Counted from the first letter of the stretch, positions 1-9,757 are shown. The stretch: 64,000 nucleotides of DNA from Aequorivita vladivostokensis (GCF_000952855.1 NZ_JSVU01000003.1:310001-374000); one strand, 5' to 3'. The notes: generated by a model not told the origin, from the sequence alone. Numbers and translations are program-made.

Positions 1-101
1 GCAGATCTGCTTTCTTCACCAGGATCTGCTAATGATATATTATGATTTCCTAATACCGGATGATTATAAAATTGAATAGAAATAATTTTATACATAAGCT
101 C

Positions 102-1592
102 CTATTTATATTTTTTAATTTCCTCCGCAACCCTACCCAACTCAACTTCTTCAACCTTATAAGTTTTAGGCTTTTTAAGAGGTTTGACTGCGCTCACCCT
201 AAAATTTTTCTTTTTGCCTATGGGCTTGACAGTTTGTTTTTTCAAAGCCTTTATCTCCTCCAACAACTCCCGCGCATCCCCATCACTCTCCATCTGTGGC
301 ACAAGCTCGCCTTTAAAGGCTTTGTGCAGAATGGCTTGCGGTAATGTATCTATTTTTTGTTTTAGGGCTTGGTATTGTTGCTCGATGGCATCTGCTTTGG
401 CAAAGAGGTTTTTTATTCGGGCTACTATTTCCTGTTGCTCTTCTATACTTCCAATATAAACTGGAAGTTCCTTAATTCTTGTTAATGCCAATTTACCTTG
501 CGCAGCTGATTTTATTGATTGCATCATATTTTCAAAACAAATTGATGATTGTAACCAAAGTGCTAAATAATCGTGATCAACTCCCTTTTCCAAATCAGTA
601 ATTTTCGCAGCATTTTCAGTTAAATTGGCCCCATCCATCTCAAAAGGAATAATACCCGCATCTCCGATTTTCGCACCTACTATCGTTATATACAAATCGT
701 TTTCCTTTACAGTATATCTCTTAATTTTTTCTTGAGTCTCAGGCAACAAATACCTTAAATTTTCAGTCAACACTGATCCTTGTTTTAAATCTCTAGCACG
801 GATGTAAGGTAAACCTGTATCTTCATCAACTAAATCATGACCTTTCGGAAGTCTTTTTCCGCCTTTAACTTTACCTATGTTATCAATAGTTGTATGAATC
901 CAGCCATTTGGAATAGGATGTAAATAAAAATTGGTATTTTTTTCTACTTTTAATGAAGTTGTATATTCCTTATTAAGTTCTCTCCACTCCGCCGTCAATT
1001 TCCCCGTAACCGCCTGCGTCAACACCTGCTGCCTAAAATCTTTTAAAAATTGGGGGATTTTATCTAAGCTTTCTTTTATCTGTTCCAACTGCCCAAATAA
1101 TCGATCTAGTTTGGCAACAATGCGGGTTTGTTCAGGTAATGGGGGGAGAGGAATTAATGTATTTTTTAATATTGTTTGGTTTATATTCTTTTGAGCAACA
1201 CCTTTACCTTCACTCAGTATCGAAGAGGATAATTCCAATAAAGAGTAGGTTATATATTTTTTATTGATGAGCTCAGAAGGCGTAATACCTGCAATAGCCT
1301 GATTTGTAGTCGCTTCAATTTCCAAAACTCCAATTCTTCCAATTGTGGCAAAAATTGTAAATAATATTGTCCCTTTTGGAAATATAGTAGCTGATGAATT
1401 TTTTAAACCCTTTTCCGTTATATACTCCGTTGCTCGATCTACAGATAGGCCTTTTATGTCAGAAATTTTAACCCAAGGAATATCTCCATTCCAATATGAC
1501 GAATTGCTTCGAGCTGGTGTACCGCCACTTTGAATCTTCGCTAAATCATCCAACGGGCAAAAGACCCAATTCTTTGGTAATTCCTTCTCCAT
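102..1592 (-). CDS. hsdS: Type I restriction-modification specificity subunit HsdS
   Basis: DNA-recognition subunit of a type I R-M enzyme; it sets which bipartite site the HsdM methylase and HsdR nuclease act on. The 496 residues show the usual two-fold layout: first target-recognition domain (about 5-150), a conserved helical spacer (about 150-205, containing LPPLPEQTRIVAKLDRLF), second recognition domain (about 228-375, starting at the IPNGW motif) and a second helical spacer (about 380-440, SIEEQQEIVARIKNLFAKAD). Both halves are present, so it should recognise a normal asymmetric split target; the target itself cannot be read from sequence. The ATG shares one base with the hsdM stop (TAATG), so translation is probably coupled. 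No second hsdS or recombinase lies in the window, so there is no visible specificity shuffling. Confidence 0.95.
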   Translation of the reverse strand: MEKELPKNWVFCPLDDLAKIQSGGTPARSNSSYWNGDIPWVKISDIKGLSVDRATEYITEKGLKNSSATIFPKGTILFTIFATIGRIGVLEIEATTNQAIAGITPSELINKKYITYSLLELSSSILSEGKGVAQKNINQTILKNTLIPLPPLPEQTRIVAKLDRLFGQLEQIKESLDKIPQFLKDFRQQVLTQAVTGKLTAEWRELNKEYTTSLKVEKNTNFYLHPIPNGWIHTTIDNIGKVKGGKRLPKGHDLVDEDTGLPYIRARDLKQGSVLTENLRYLLPETQEKIKRYTVKENDLYITIVGAKIGDAGIIPFEMDGANLTENAAKITDLEKGVDHDYLALWLQSSICFENMMQSIKSAAQGKLALTRIKELPVYIGSIEEQQEIVARIKNLFAKADAIEQQYQALKQKIDTLPQAILHKAFKGELVPQMESDGDARELLEEIKALKKQTVKPIGKKKNFRVSAVKPLKKPKTYKVEEVELGRVAEEIKKYK

Positions 1593-3052
1593 TATCCCAA
1601 CTCCTTTATCATCGCATTCAATTGTTCCGTAATGCTATTAATTTCCTTTAAAGCCTCTTTGGCAATGTCTATAGGTTCGCCTAGATCTTCAGAGTTGCTA
1701 ATGCTCTCATCCGCAATGAGACCTAAATCTAAACTGTCATTCTTTTTAGCTATGGTTTCTCTAGGTATGCATTGCCAACGTTCATCTTTTATAGCCTTAC
1801 GTTTTTCGTCGCTTATTTCGCCATTGTATTCTTTTTCTAATCTATCTACTGTTATACCGCCAGTATAGGCTTTTACAAAACCTTCAAAAGCATTTTCTAT
1901 AAAAGGGGTGCGCTTGCCATAGTTGGGAGTGTTGGTACGCATATCGTAAAACCATACATTTTTGGTGTTGCCGGTTTCGGTGGCTCCTCTGGTAAAGAAG
2001 AGTACGTTGGTCTTTACACCTGCTGCATAAAAAATACCCGTAGGCAAACGCAACACGGTGTGCAGGTTGCATTTATCCATAAGGTCACGGCGTATTTTTT
2101 GGCCATCACCGTCCTCAAACAAAACATTATCTGGCAAGACTACTGCCGCTCTTGCCTTGCCATCTTTTTTTAGGCTTCGGTATATATGCTGTAAAAAGTT
2201 GAGTTGTTTGTTGCTGGTGGGAAAGGTAAAATCGTCACGGGTAGGACGTTCGCCTCCTTTTTTTGTTCCAAAAGGCGGATTGGCGAGTACGCCGTCAAAA
2301 TCTTTTAACTTTTTTCCGAATTCGGTTAAGGTATCTGCTAAATAGATACGGCTTTCCATTCCGTGCAAACGAGCGTTCATCAGTGCCAAACGGTGGGCAT
2401 CGCCAACAAGTTCTACGCCGCTAAAGGCTTCTTCTTTTTGAAACTTGCGAGCATTTTCGTCTAGATTAAAATTTATATCATACTTTCTATCTAAATAAGC
2501 ATAGGCGGCAATCATAAACCCAAAAGTGCCTGCTGCGGGATCGTTCCAGCGTTCTTTTAATTTTGGCACCATCAAGCTCACCATAATATTAATAAGGGGT
2601 CGTGGTGTAAAATACTGCCCTGCCCCGCTCTTTTTTTCACCTGCGTTTTTTTCCAATAGGCTTTCGTAAATATCGCCCATTACGTCTCTGTCGCTTTCTT
2701 CATACCAGTCCAATTGGTCTATAGCCTGAACCAGCGTATTGAAGTTTACGGGTTTGCGTAAGCTCGTGGAAGCATCTGCATATATTTCCTTGATGCTTTC
2801 ACTGGTGGTTTCGGCACTAATTTCTGCAAGGAATTTGCGGTAGCGCAAAAAGGCTTCGTTATTGTCGTGTTCGTTAACAAAACTTTGCCAGCGGTAGCGT
2901 TCAGGGATGTGGTTTTCAAAGTCCTTTACTTCGCTTAGCTTTAAGAATAGTATAAAGGTAAGTTCGTTAAGGTATTGGTGATAGGTTACGCCATCGTCCC
3001 GCAATACGTTACATAGATTCCATAGTTTTTGGGCAATTTGGTCGGCGCTCAT
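1592..3052 (-). CDS. hsdM: Type I restriction-modification methyltransferase subunit HsdM
   Basis: N6-adenine DNA methyltransferase subunit (N6_Mtase family), 486 aa. It has the N-terminal HsdM helical domain (about 5-125), the SAM-binding motif DPAAGTFGF (171-179) and the catalytic NPPF motif (258-261). It forms the M2S1 methylase with HsdS and the full restriction complex with HsdR. It lies between hsdR and hsdS on the same strand: hsdS begins at its stop codon, whereas 233 bp full of hairpins separate it from hsdR, so hsdMS may be transcribed or stabilised separately from hsdR. Both key catalytic motifs are intact, so the methylase is predicted active. Confidence 0.97.
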   Translation of the reverse strand: MSADQIAQKLWNLCNVLRDDGVTYHQYLNELTFILFLKLSEVKDFENHIPERYRWQSFVNEHDNNEAFLRYRKFLAEISAETTSESIKEIYADASTSLRKPVNFNTLVQAIDQLDWYEESDRDVMGDIYESLLEKNAGEKKSGAGQYFTPRPLINIMVSLMVPKLKERWNDPAAGTFGFMIAAYAYLDRKYDINFNLDENARKFQKEEAFSGVELVGDAHRLALMNARLHGMESRIYLADTLTEFGKKLKDFDGVLANPPFGTKKGGERPTRDDFTFPTSNKQLNFLQHIYRSLKKDGKARAAVVLPDNVLFEDGDGQKIRRDLMDKCNLHTVLRLPTGIFYAAGVKTNVLFFTRGATETGNTKNVWFYDMRTNTPNYGKRTPFIENAFEGFVKAYTGGITVDRLEKEYNGEISDEKRKAIKDERWQCIPRETIAKKNDSLDLGLIADESISNSEDLGEPIDIAKEALKEINSITEQLNAMIKELG

Positions 3053-3091
3053 AGAATTGATACTGATTTTCAGGTTTTTATTTTTCTAGTT

Positions 3092-3261
3092 CCTCTCCCT
3101 TTTTCAGGGAGAGGTGGGCTTTCTTTTTCGCTAGAAAAGGAAAGGTCGGAGAGGGTGCACTCAATATCTAATTATTATGATTTGTAGATTTACCCCTTCC
3201 GTCTTTTCAAAACTGCATTTGGCAGTTTTGAAAAGCCACCTTCCCCTGAAAAAGGGGAAGG
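3092..3261. repeat. Hairpin-rich intergenic element between hsdR and hsdM
   Basis: Three inverted repeats occupy the gap between hsdR and hsdM: a 9-bp stem at 3092-3100/3106-3114 (5-nt loop), a perfect 14-bp stem at 3203-3216/3222-3235 (5-nt loop), and a 9-bp stem at 3239-3247/3253-3261 (5-nt loop). The outer two are related pyrimidine-rich palindromes (CCTCTCCCT and CCTTCCCCT types), resembling palindromic intergenic sequences common in flavobacterial genomes. None is followed by a clear T-tract on the minus strand, so they look more like mobile or structural palindromes than classic terminators, though they could limit read-through or protect mRNA ends. Confidence 0.75.
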
Positions 3262-3285
3262 AACCATTTAGTTATTTATATTGTT

Positions 3286-6200
3286 TTACGCACCTTCGGC
3301 GTATAGGTTTTTATTTATTGTTTTTAATATTTCTTCTAGGTTGTTTTCAAATATTTTGTCAATACGCTTAAAGCCTCCTTCTTCTTTAAAAGGATTTTTG
3401 TCTAGGTCTTCTTTGGTAAGGACAGTTTCTGCAATTAGTTGGGCGTGGAAGCGTTCCAGCCATTTTTGTTGGATTTTGTTCCAAGTTCTCATTGCATACA
3501 CTTTTTGAAAAGCGTTGTCAATTCTGTCTTTGTGTGCGACCAAATGCACATCTAAAGCCAAAGTGCGAATATAGGAAATGATGTCCGCAGCTATGTCTTC
3601 ATTTTTGGCATTTTTCCAAGCGGTATGTAATGTTCTGGCATTAAAGCCTTCTTGGTCCAAAAGAAGTTTTAATTCTTTAAGAGATTGTCTGTCCAAAGAA
3701 GTAGGTCTATTGCATATTATTTGAATAGCGGCTATTTTATTGCGGTTTTCTTCTATGAATTTTTTGAAATTTTCTATATAGTCTTCTGGTTTTTTGGCGT
3801 TTCCATAATCGCGTTCAATACCGTAAAATTCATCTTCGTGTTCTGAAACCAATTGATGTTTTGGACGATATACTTTAGTATCTAAATAGTTCCAAAGGGA
3901 ACCATAACTTTGTATTATTTGCTTTGCTTCGCTAGCTTTTATTTCCTTTAATTTTTCAATGAACTCTTTTGGTTCAAGACCATCTGCGGCATACATAAAA
4001 CGCTCTATATCGTTTTCTTCAATCTTTCTTCTCTTCCGCTGTAGTTTTGCAATAATTTGTTCTATCTGCGTTTTTATGCGCTCATCGCTTTCAATATGGT
4101 CAAGCTCTTCAGCCAATTGCACAAAAGAAGTGGAAGGTTTTTCTACGGAAGTCATTTGTGTATAATCGCCCAAAGCTTCGTGTACCCGCACGGCATCATA
4201 AATATTAAAGTACTCCTTCCCTATTTCATCACATTTTCTGGTGGCACGGCCTATCATTTGTTCATACAAAATACGAGAGCCTACTCTGCGAAGGAAAACT
4301 AAATTGCATATTTTCGGCACGTCTATTCCAGTTGTCAATAAATCTACCGTAACGGCTATGTTGGGATATTTTTCGTTTTTAAATTCCTTTGTGAGTTGTT
4401 CCGGGTCGTAAACATTGCCTGTTATTTTTTGGATAGCATTTTGGTGTACATCCATACCAATTGCTGCAAATTCTTCTTTCAGTATTTTTACAATCGTATC
4501 CGCATGGGAATCCCTTACCGCAAAAATGAGGGTTTTCTCATCACTTTCAGGGTCTAAGTGCTGCACCAACTCTTTGCATACAGTTCTGTTGAACGATTCG
4601 GTGAGCACTAGCTTATTGAATTGTTCAATTTCAATTAAAAGGTCATCTTCCAATTCAGCGAGCTCTTCAATTTTATTGGTTTCAGGATTAAAAACTTTAG
4701 GCCGTTCGCCCTTCTTCCAAAGAATTCCTTCTTCACTCAAACGGGTTTTAATTCGATAGGGTGGCTCATGGTCTGCCAGATAACCCTCTAATACTGCTTG
4801 CCTATAAGAATAACTGAATACAGGTTTTCCGAAAATCTGAGTGGTATGCAAGGCGGGGGTTGCGGTTAGACCAATTATATAAGCATTGAAATATTCAATC
4901 ACCCGTTTGTATTGGCTTACATAGTCGTCCTGATCTTTAAATTGAAGGTCTTCATCCTCCATTTCTCTATCTAAATTATATCCTCGGTGCGCTTCGTCAA
5001 TAATGATACAATCATACGTATCAATGGGCAAGGTATTGTCTTCTGAATAAAACAATCGTTTTACCATACTCTGCACGGTAGCAAAGTGCAATCGTGCTTC
5101 TGAATCTGGATTTCTTGTTTTTAATTCGTCTATGTGATAAACTTCCCCAAAGGTGTTTAGTCTTTCAATCTTGTTGTCTTTATAATTCCCTAGGGCCTGT
5201 GTCGCCAAGAGTCTTCTATCGGTAAGGAAAAGTATTCGTTTAAAACGGTTTGCTTTAATAAGACGATAGGTTAGACCAATAACGGTTCTGGTCTTACCTG
5301 TTCCAGTTGCCATCACCAACAATGAACGCTTATCCGTAGGTTCATTGATTAGTTTCTTTTCAATTTCTTGAATGGCTTCTATTTGATAGTCTCGTAGACC
5401 AAGACCATTTCTATCTTGAAGATAGTCATAATCACTCTTTTCAAGTCGATTGTTAACCTTATCTAAATCTTTTTCAAACAAGTCAATAAGACCTTGTGGT
5501 GAAAACCATCCTTTTAATGCTATTGCGCTGTTACGCTCATTGCGGACATCTAAAAACCAAATCCCACTCTTAGTCTTTATCTGCTCTAGGTATTCACGCC
5601 CATTCGTTGAAAATAGAAAGGGCGCTTTATAGTTATTCCATTCGCTAAGAAATAGCATATCCTCTTTTTGTTGAAGTCGTTCCGCATAGATTTTAGATTG
5701 TCTTAAATCTGTGGATATGTCGCTTGCATATTTTTTGGCTTCTACAATTCCATAGAGTGTTTTTCCAATAAACAAAGCATAATCTGCCCATTTACCATCA
5801 CAAGGCCATTCGGCAATTGCCATCATTCTGCCTTTTTCCGGAAGGGTTTTATTTGATTTATAATTTAAAGTCTCCGTATTACATTCCCATCCAGATGCAC
5901 GCAGTTGCGGATCAATCAGAATTAGGCGTGTGTCTTTCTCGTTTAAATCGAGATTCTTAGCGATGTTCTCCCCTCTTCGTTTACGGGCTTCAGCAACTTC
6001 TTTGCTCTGGTTTAGAGTTTCAATTTTGTTTTTATAATCTACAACTTGTTTTGAAATTACTTCCAACTGCGCGGTTAGCTCTTCTACGTTATTTTGGGTT
6101 CTTTCAGGAAGATGATATTTCTTTTGTTCAACGTAATCGTTATTGTAGGTTTCATAAAACCATTTTGCTAACTGGAAGCTTTTTTTAAGAATAAAAAGTG

Positions 6201-6507
6201 CTTCTTCTTTTGAACCTGTTCCATCATGACTTGCCCTGTTCCCAGATGTACGAATTGTATGGAGAATCCCTTTTACAATTTCTGGAAGAATGTTTTTGTA
6301 ATAAAGTTGATTGATTCTGTCAACCTGAGTTCCATGCAAATCTCCCATTTGCTCAAAGTCCCAGATCAATATGCTAATTTTTTCGGAAAATAGACGAGTC
6401 TTAGAAAGTGTGGAACTTGGATCAATATGAATCAATTCCTCAGCAATCTCACAGATAGTGAATAATTCCGGGTAGTCTTTTTGGAGAAACGAAAAACTGG
6501 AACTCAT
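3286..6507 (-). CDS. hsdR: Type I restriction enzyme endonuclease/translocase subunit HsdR
   Basis: ATP-dependent translocase and nuclease of the type I R-M system, 1073 aa. The first ~120 residues look like a DUF4145 domain. They are followed by a coiled segment and an HsdR_N nuclease domain with PD-(D/E)xK-type residues D242 and E256-A-K258. The superfamily 2 motor has Walker A ATGTGKT (400-406), DEAH (504-507), a GLTATP motif III and the QMIGRATRKCDEIG motif VI region. All motor and nuclease motifs are intact, so restriction activity is expected. It is the promoter-proximal gene of hsdR-hsdM-hsdS. The start ATG at 6507 follows an AT-rich ~200 bp gap. Confidence 0.97.
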   Translation of the reverse strand: MSSSFSFLQKDYPELFTICEIAEELIHIDPSSTLSKTRLFSEKISILIWDFEQMGDLHGTQVDRINQLYYKNILPEIVKGILHTIRTSGNRASHDGTGSKEEALFILKKSFQLAKWFYETYNNDYVEQKKYHLPERTQNNVEELTAQLEVISKQVVDYKNKIETLNQSKEVAEARKRRGENIAKNLDLNEKDTRLILIDPQLRASGWECNTETLNYKSNKTLPEKGRMMAIAEWPCDGKWADYALFIGKTLYGIVEAKKYASDISTDLRQSKIYAERLQQKEDMLFLSEWNNYKAPFLFSTNGREYLEQIKTKSGIWFLDVRNERNSAIALKGWFSPQGLIDLFEKDLDKVNNRLEKSDYDYLQDRNGLGLRDYQIEAIQEIEKKLINEPTDKRSLLVMATGTGKTRTVIGLTYRLIKANRFKRILFLTDRRLLATQALGNYKDNKIERLNTFGEVYHIDELKTRNPDSEARLHFATVQSMVKRLFYSEDNTLPIDTYDCIIIDEAHRGYNLDREMEDEDLQFKDQDDYVSQYKRVIEYFNAYIIGLTATPALHTTQIFGKPVFSYSYRQAVLEGYLADHEPPYRIKTRLSEEGILWKKGERPKVFNPETNKIEELAELEDDLLIEIEQFNKLVLTESFNRTVCKELVQHLDPESDEKTLIFAVRDSHADTIVKILKEEFAAIGMDVHQNAIQKITGNVYDPEQLTKEFKNEKYPNIAVTVDLLTTGIDVPKICNLVFLRRVGSRILYEQMIGRATRKCDEIGKEYFNIYDAVRVHEALGDYTQMTSVEKPSTSFVQLAEELDHIESDERIKTQIEQIIAKLQRKRRKIEENDIERFMYAADGLEPKEFIEKLKEIKASEAKQIIQSYGSLWNYLDTKVYRPKHQLVSEHEDEFYGIERDYGNAKKPEDYIENFKKFIEENRNKIAAIQIICNRPTSLDRQSLKELKLLLDQEGFNARTLHTAWKNAKNEDIAADIISYIRTLALDVHLVAHKDRIDNAFQKVYAMRTWNKIQQKWLERFHAQLIAETVLTKEDLDKNPFKEEGGFKRIDKIFENNLEEILKTINKNLYAEGA

Positions 6508-6712
6508 TAATCTTGTAAAATTGGTTAGTTAATTCCTCAAATATAAAACAATAAAAATCCATCCCACTACGGAAATCCGCATTGGCGACAAATTTTCTGG
6601 GGAGAACTCGAAAGATAAAATATTTTCCCTTTAAGAAAAATTTAAGATGTAGATAATCGATGAAATATGCCTCTGTAATTGCGGGAAGACTGAAAGCCAA
6701 CAGATTGCATTT

Positions 6713-7111
6713 TTACCGCTTCCGTGGCTCCTTTACCACATCTATGGATTTGCCTTTTAGCCAATTTTTCATTTCCGGGGTGGGCTGGTAGTTGATGTGG
6801 AACTTTTTTATCTCGTGCGGCCGCAACAATTCAGGACTGGGCTGGGGGGTGCTTTTAAAGCCCATCTTAAAGCGGCCAATGTTTTCGAGATTGATCACGT
6901 GGCCGTCTGCCAGCAGCTCCTTCATCTTATCGCCAAGGGCGGTGAGCACCGCTACCACGTCGGGCCGCTTTACGGTGCACTCATTGCTTATCAGGTAACT
7001 GAGCCGTTTAATATCTATCTCGCCCGTGCCAATGGCCTGCATGATGTAGTATTCCTGGCCCTCGGGGCCAATGTTGTCCTTGCGTTTGGTGATGCGGTAT
7101 TTGAGTGCCAT
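6713..7111 (-). CDS. HU-like histone-family DNA-binding protein
   Basis: Small DNA-binding protein of the Bacteroidota HU-related family (HU-HIG/TIGR01201 type), 132 aa. It has an HU fold core (about 25-105, including the segment around HVINLENIGRFKMGF) and a short C-terminal tail ending in basic residues (EPRKR). Such proteins are longer than canonical 90-aa HU and are thought to bend or compact DNA; individual members are mostly uncharacterised. The GC content is visibly higher than that of the flanking AT-rich spacers, as expected for a real gene. It is monocistronic, between hsdR and a 495-bp gene-free gap. Confidence 0.85.
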   Translation of the reverse strand: MALKYRITKRKDNIGPEGQEYYIMQAIGTGEIDIKRLSYLISNECTVKRPDVVAVLTALGDKMKELLADGHVINLENIGRFKMGFKSTPQPSPELLRPHEIKKFHINYQPTPEMKNWLKGKSIDVVKEPRKR

Positions 7112-7606
7112 GAAGATTGCTATTGAGTGAATGGTTAATTTCTAATAAAGCTCAGGTAATTGCAATGCAAAACACAGTTAGTTGCGTTTGCATCGCCCGT
7201 TTCTTGTAGCTAAAAGTAATATAATTATTGGAATAAAATTATAAAATTGTTGTGGTGGAATACTATAATTCTTGATAGGAAATTATATAATTTTTCACGA
7301 GGCTGTTTTTGGAGGAGAATAGCAGCCCAAGCGTGCGGTAGTAGCAAGATACGTATAAAATTGAAATGGATGTTGGTTTCTTATTATTTATTGACCTAAT
7401 TTTTTGAGCCATCATTTTGGAGTCAAAACGAAAATGAAATCGAAATCGAAATCGAAATCGAAAACGAAAACGAAAACGATATTGAATTTGAATTTGAATT
7501 TTAATGAAATGACTGAGATGAAAATAATGAGTCTATCGGGAAAGACGAGGGAAGAAACGCGGGGCAATCGCGCACCAACGGGGGCTTTTATCCATTTGTT
7601 AAAAAC
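7112..7606. other. 495-bp gene-free gap with a hexanucleotide tract
   Basis: No credible gene on either strand. The only plus-strand reading frame of any length is generated by the hexamer tract at 7425-7502. The stretch upstream of the HU-like gene (about 7112-7330) is AT-rich and must contain that gene's promoter, but I cannot place it confidently. Confidence 0.6.
7425..7502. repeat. In-phase hexanucleotide tract (13 degenerate units)
   Basis: Thirteen consecutive 6-bp units in perfect phase: AAAACG, AAAATG, four AAATCG, three AAAACG, ATATTG, two AATTTG, AATTTT. The units drift in blocks, as if the array arose by slippage and point change. It sits between the HU-like gene and the convergent side of the AHSA1 gene, not inside a credible coding sequence. 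Purine-rich on the plus strand. Confidence 0.85.
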
Positions 7607-8065
7607 TCACTTTTCGCAGTATTTTTTATAAGCCCCTAAAATATAGTCCCAACCCTGTGCGCTGGCCATCATTTCGCGATATTCAGCTGCTCCCTTGCCG
7701 TGGTTTTCAAAATTTCGGTGTTCAAAATATACTTTTGCTCCTTCGCCATTTTCCGAAAATACAATTTCAATATCACTTGCCTTTTCCGGATCGGGAACGG
7801 GTTCGCGGGTGGGGCTTATCTGCCATTTTAATTTTATTTTTTCGTTTTCTTCTAACTCAGTTACGCGCCCCCAATCACAACGAAAGCCGTAAGGCCCTAT
7901 TTCGGTACAGAGCCCGCCCTTTTGCCGGTCAATCCGAATTTCCTTGAGTTTGTCCTGCGACCAAGTGTATTCCTTTGGCCACCAGGCGTTGAGTTCGTTT
8001 AAAAATTTTTGGAAGGCCTTATCCCTTGCTATTCTAAGATTGAATTCCCTGCTTATTTTTTCCAT
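7607..8065 (-). CDS. SRPBCC / AHSA1-domain protein
   Basis: 152-aa protein with the START-like SRPBCC fold of the AHSA1 (activator of Hsp90 ATPase homologue) family: helix-grip pattern with the conserved N-terminal beta strand, an acidic/aromatic middle (KIKLKWQISP around 80-90) and a C-terminal long helix ending GWDYILGAYKKYCEK. Family members bind small hydrophobic ligands; substrate unknown. Its start lies 3 nt after the stop of the upstream membrane-protein gene, so the two form an operon. Confidence 0.75.
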   Translation of the reverse strand: MEKISREFNLRIARDKAFQKFLNELNAWWPKEYTWSQDKLKEIRIDRQKGGLCTEIGPYGFRCDWGRVTELEENEKIKLKWQISPTREPVPDPEKASDIEIVFSENGEGAKVYFEHRNFENHGKGAAEYREMMASAQGWDYILGAYKKYCEK

Positions 8066-8068
8066 TGT

Positions 8069-8626
8069 CTAAGATTTTGTTTTGTAAACAGTCTTTCTGT
8101 GGTTTAAAATTAATAAGGTGAGGATATAAATCAAAACGATGCCAAAGGGAATTGCTATAAACCTATATTCGGGCAGTAAGTACCAAAGGGCGAGTACCAA
8201 AATAGTTCGGATGAGGGCGTGAAAAATGCCGACCCAATGCTTTACGATCCAGGAAAACGGCAACCACATAAGTCCAGTGAGTATGCCGACGGTAAGGGGA
8301 AGAGAGGTATAGTCTATCAAAAAGAAGGGGATGGCAATGGAGTAAACAAGGATGGCCTGCCCAGCAGTATAAAGAAAAAGGGTATCGAATTCGTTTTTTG
8401 GCCTGCTCTTGTCGAGAAAGTTTTCGCCTGTGAATTTTGAAAGAAACAGGCCGAGATATACTATACTTCCCGTTCCAATAAATACAGCCCAAACGGCAAT
8501 AAAATCGGAAAAGAAAATGCCGGTTGTGCCAATCAAGGCCCAAATAATAAGACCGGCCAAGGGAGTAGCTAAAAATTTTTGGTTGATAAATTCAAGGCGC
8601 TGTTGTTCTAAGGTTCTATAGTCCAT
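8069..8626 (-). CDS. Multi-pass membrane protein of unknown function
   Basis: 185-aa integral membrane protein with about six hydrophobic segments (roughly 20-40, 43-63, 85-105, 110-130, 135-155, 158-178). I recognise it only as a conserved hypothetical, possibly DUF7010-like. It is the first gene of a two-gene operon with the AHSA1-domain protein (3-nt spacing). No catalytic motif or signal peptide is visible. Confidence 0.7.
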   Translation of the reverse strand: MDYRTLEQQRLEFINQKFLATPLAGLIIWALIGTTGIFFSDFIAVWAVFIGTGSIVYLGLFLSKFTGENFLDKSRPKNEFDTLFLYTAGQAILVYSIAIPFFLIDYTSLPLTVGILTGLMWLPFSWIVKHWVGIFHALIRTILVLALWYLLPEYRFIAIPFGIVLIYILTLLILNHRKTVYKTKS

Positions 8627-9028
8627 GGGTGCAATTCCGTCTATTTTAGTACTTATTTGAAGATTTAAATTTATTAAATATAATAATTATCCAATAGGAA
8701 CCGCACTTATTAAGTTTAAGGTAGAGGAAACAGGCTCACTAATTTATACCTATGAAATTCTGGATCTTGTGATTTTGATGTAGATAAAATGAAGTTGGGA
8801 AGTTTAAGATACGCAATTCATTAAAACTCAACTGCCGTCGACGGACACACTTATGAAAGTATCGAAGGATTGTGGGTTTTCTGAAACTTTAGTCTTTACA
8901 AGGGTCTTTTATGAGAGGCTTTATTGCTATTTGTAAATTTTTCAGGGGCCTACGGTATATTCTCGAGGCTTGTACAATGGGTTTAAAGCGCGACCATTGC
9001 GCATATATAAAGATTTGATTTTGCCCTG
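8627..9028. other. 402-bp gap without a recognisable gene
   Basis: AT-rich near 8640-8700, then mixed composition. I see no open frame with protein-like content and no strong hairpin. It may hold the promoter of the membrane-protein/AHSA1 operon at its left end and untranslated or decayed sequence in the rest. Confidence 0.5.
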
Positions 9029-9580
9029 TTATTTGTTTTTCGGTTGATAATACAGAATTATAGCTCCATTCTTAAAAGTTTTGTTCTTAACGAGTTTAAA
9101 AATAATCCTGTTGTTTATGTTTTCAAACAACCGCAAACCCTTTCCTTCGACCAGGGGATGAATGCAAAGTTGGAATTCATCAATCAATTGAAGGTGCAGC
9201 AATTGGATAATCAAACTGCGGCTGCCCACAAAGATATCCTTTCCCGGTTGTTGCTTGAGTTCCAAAACCTCCTCTTTTAGGCTGCGTTTGGCTATTGTGG
9301 CACTTTTCCAAGTTACATTTTTAAGCGTACGGGAGAAAACTATTTTTGGAATTCTGTCAATAACTACGGCAAAATCATGCATCGATTTGTTCTCGGAAGG
9401 ATTATCCAGAACCGTCCGCCAGAATTCCATAAGTCCATACGTAATCCTGCCGTACAGGATTGCATCTCCCTGCGCTAGAAGTTGGGTATAATGTTGATGT
9501 ATTGCCTCATCAGGAATACCGGCAGTATGGTCGCAAAATCCATCAATTGTCATATTTAATGCTGCAATTATTTTTCCCAT
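9029..9580 (-). CDS. Dihydrofolate reductase-like / RibD C-terminal domain protein
   Basis: 183-aa protein of the RibD_C / YwjB-YyaP branch of the DHFR superfamily. Visible hallmarks are the N-terminal strand MGKIIAALNMTIDGFCD, the LYGRITYGLMEFW segment (about 42-54) that lines the nucleotide site, and the KDIFVGSRSLIIQLL region (about 114-128). Probably an NAD(P)H-dependent reductase; members are only sometimes true DHFRs and the substrate is not predictable. Stands alone between gaps. Confidence 0.8.
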   Translation of the reverse strand: MGKIIAALNMTIDGFCDHTAGIPDEAIHQHYTQLLAQGDAILYGRITYGLMEFWRTVLDNPSENKSMHDFAVVIDRIPKIVFSRTLKNVTWKSATIAKRSLKEEVLELKQQPGKDIFVGSRSLIIQLLHLQLIDEFQLCIHPLVEGKGLRLFENINNRIIFKLVKNKTFKNGAIILYYQPKNK

Positions 9581-9757
9581 CGACTTATAGTTTTTTGTAG
9601 ATATTCTTGGATGACCGCAAAGATTCGTTTATAAAAAAGCGGGCGATTATAAAGCATTAAACTTCCTGAGAAGCACAAAGTATGGTATGTGCTAAAGGAC
9701 TTAAGCTAAGGGCTAATTGGCCTATTTTTATACCTGTTGAGCGTTTGTGCTTAGTTA

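Noticed and set aside
102-1592. HsdS inversion or shuffling system
   Set aside because: No second hsdS fragment, inverted copy or recombinase is present in the window.
7404-7631. Plus-strand frame with KSKSKS/TKTKT repeats
   Set aside because: Generated entirely by the hexamer tract; no protein-like composition outside it.
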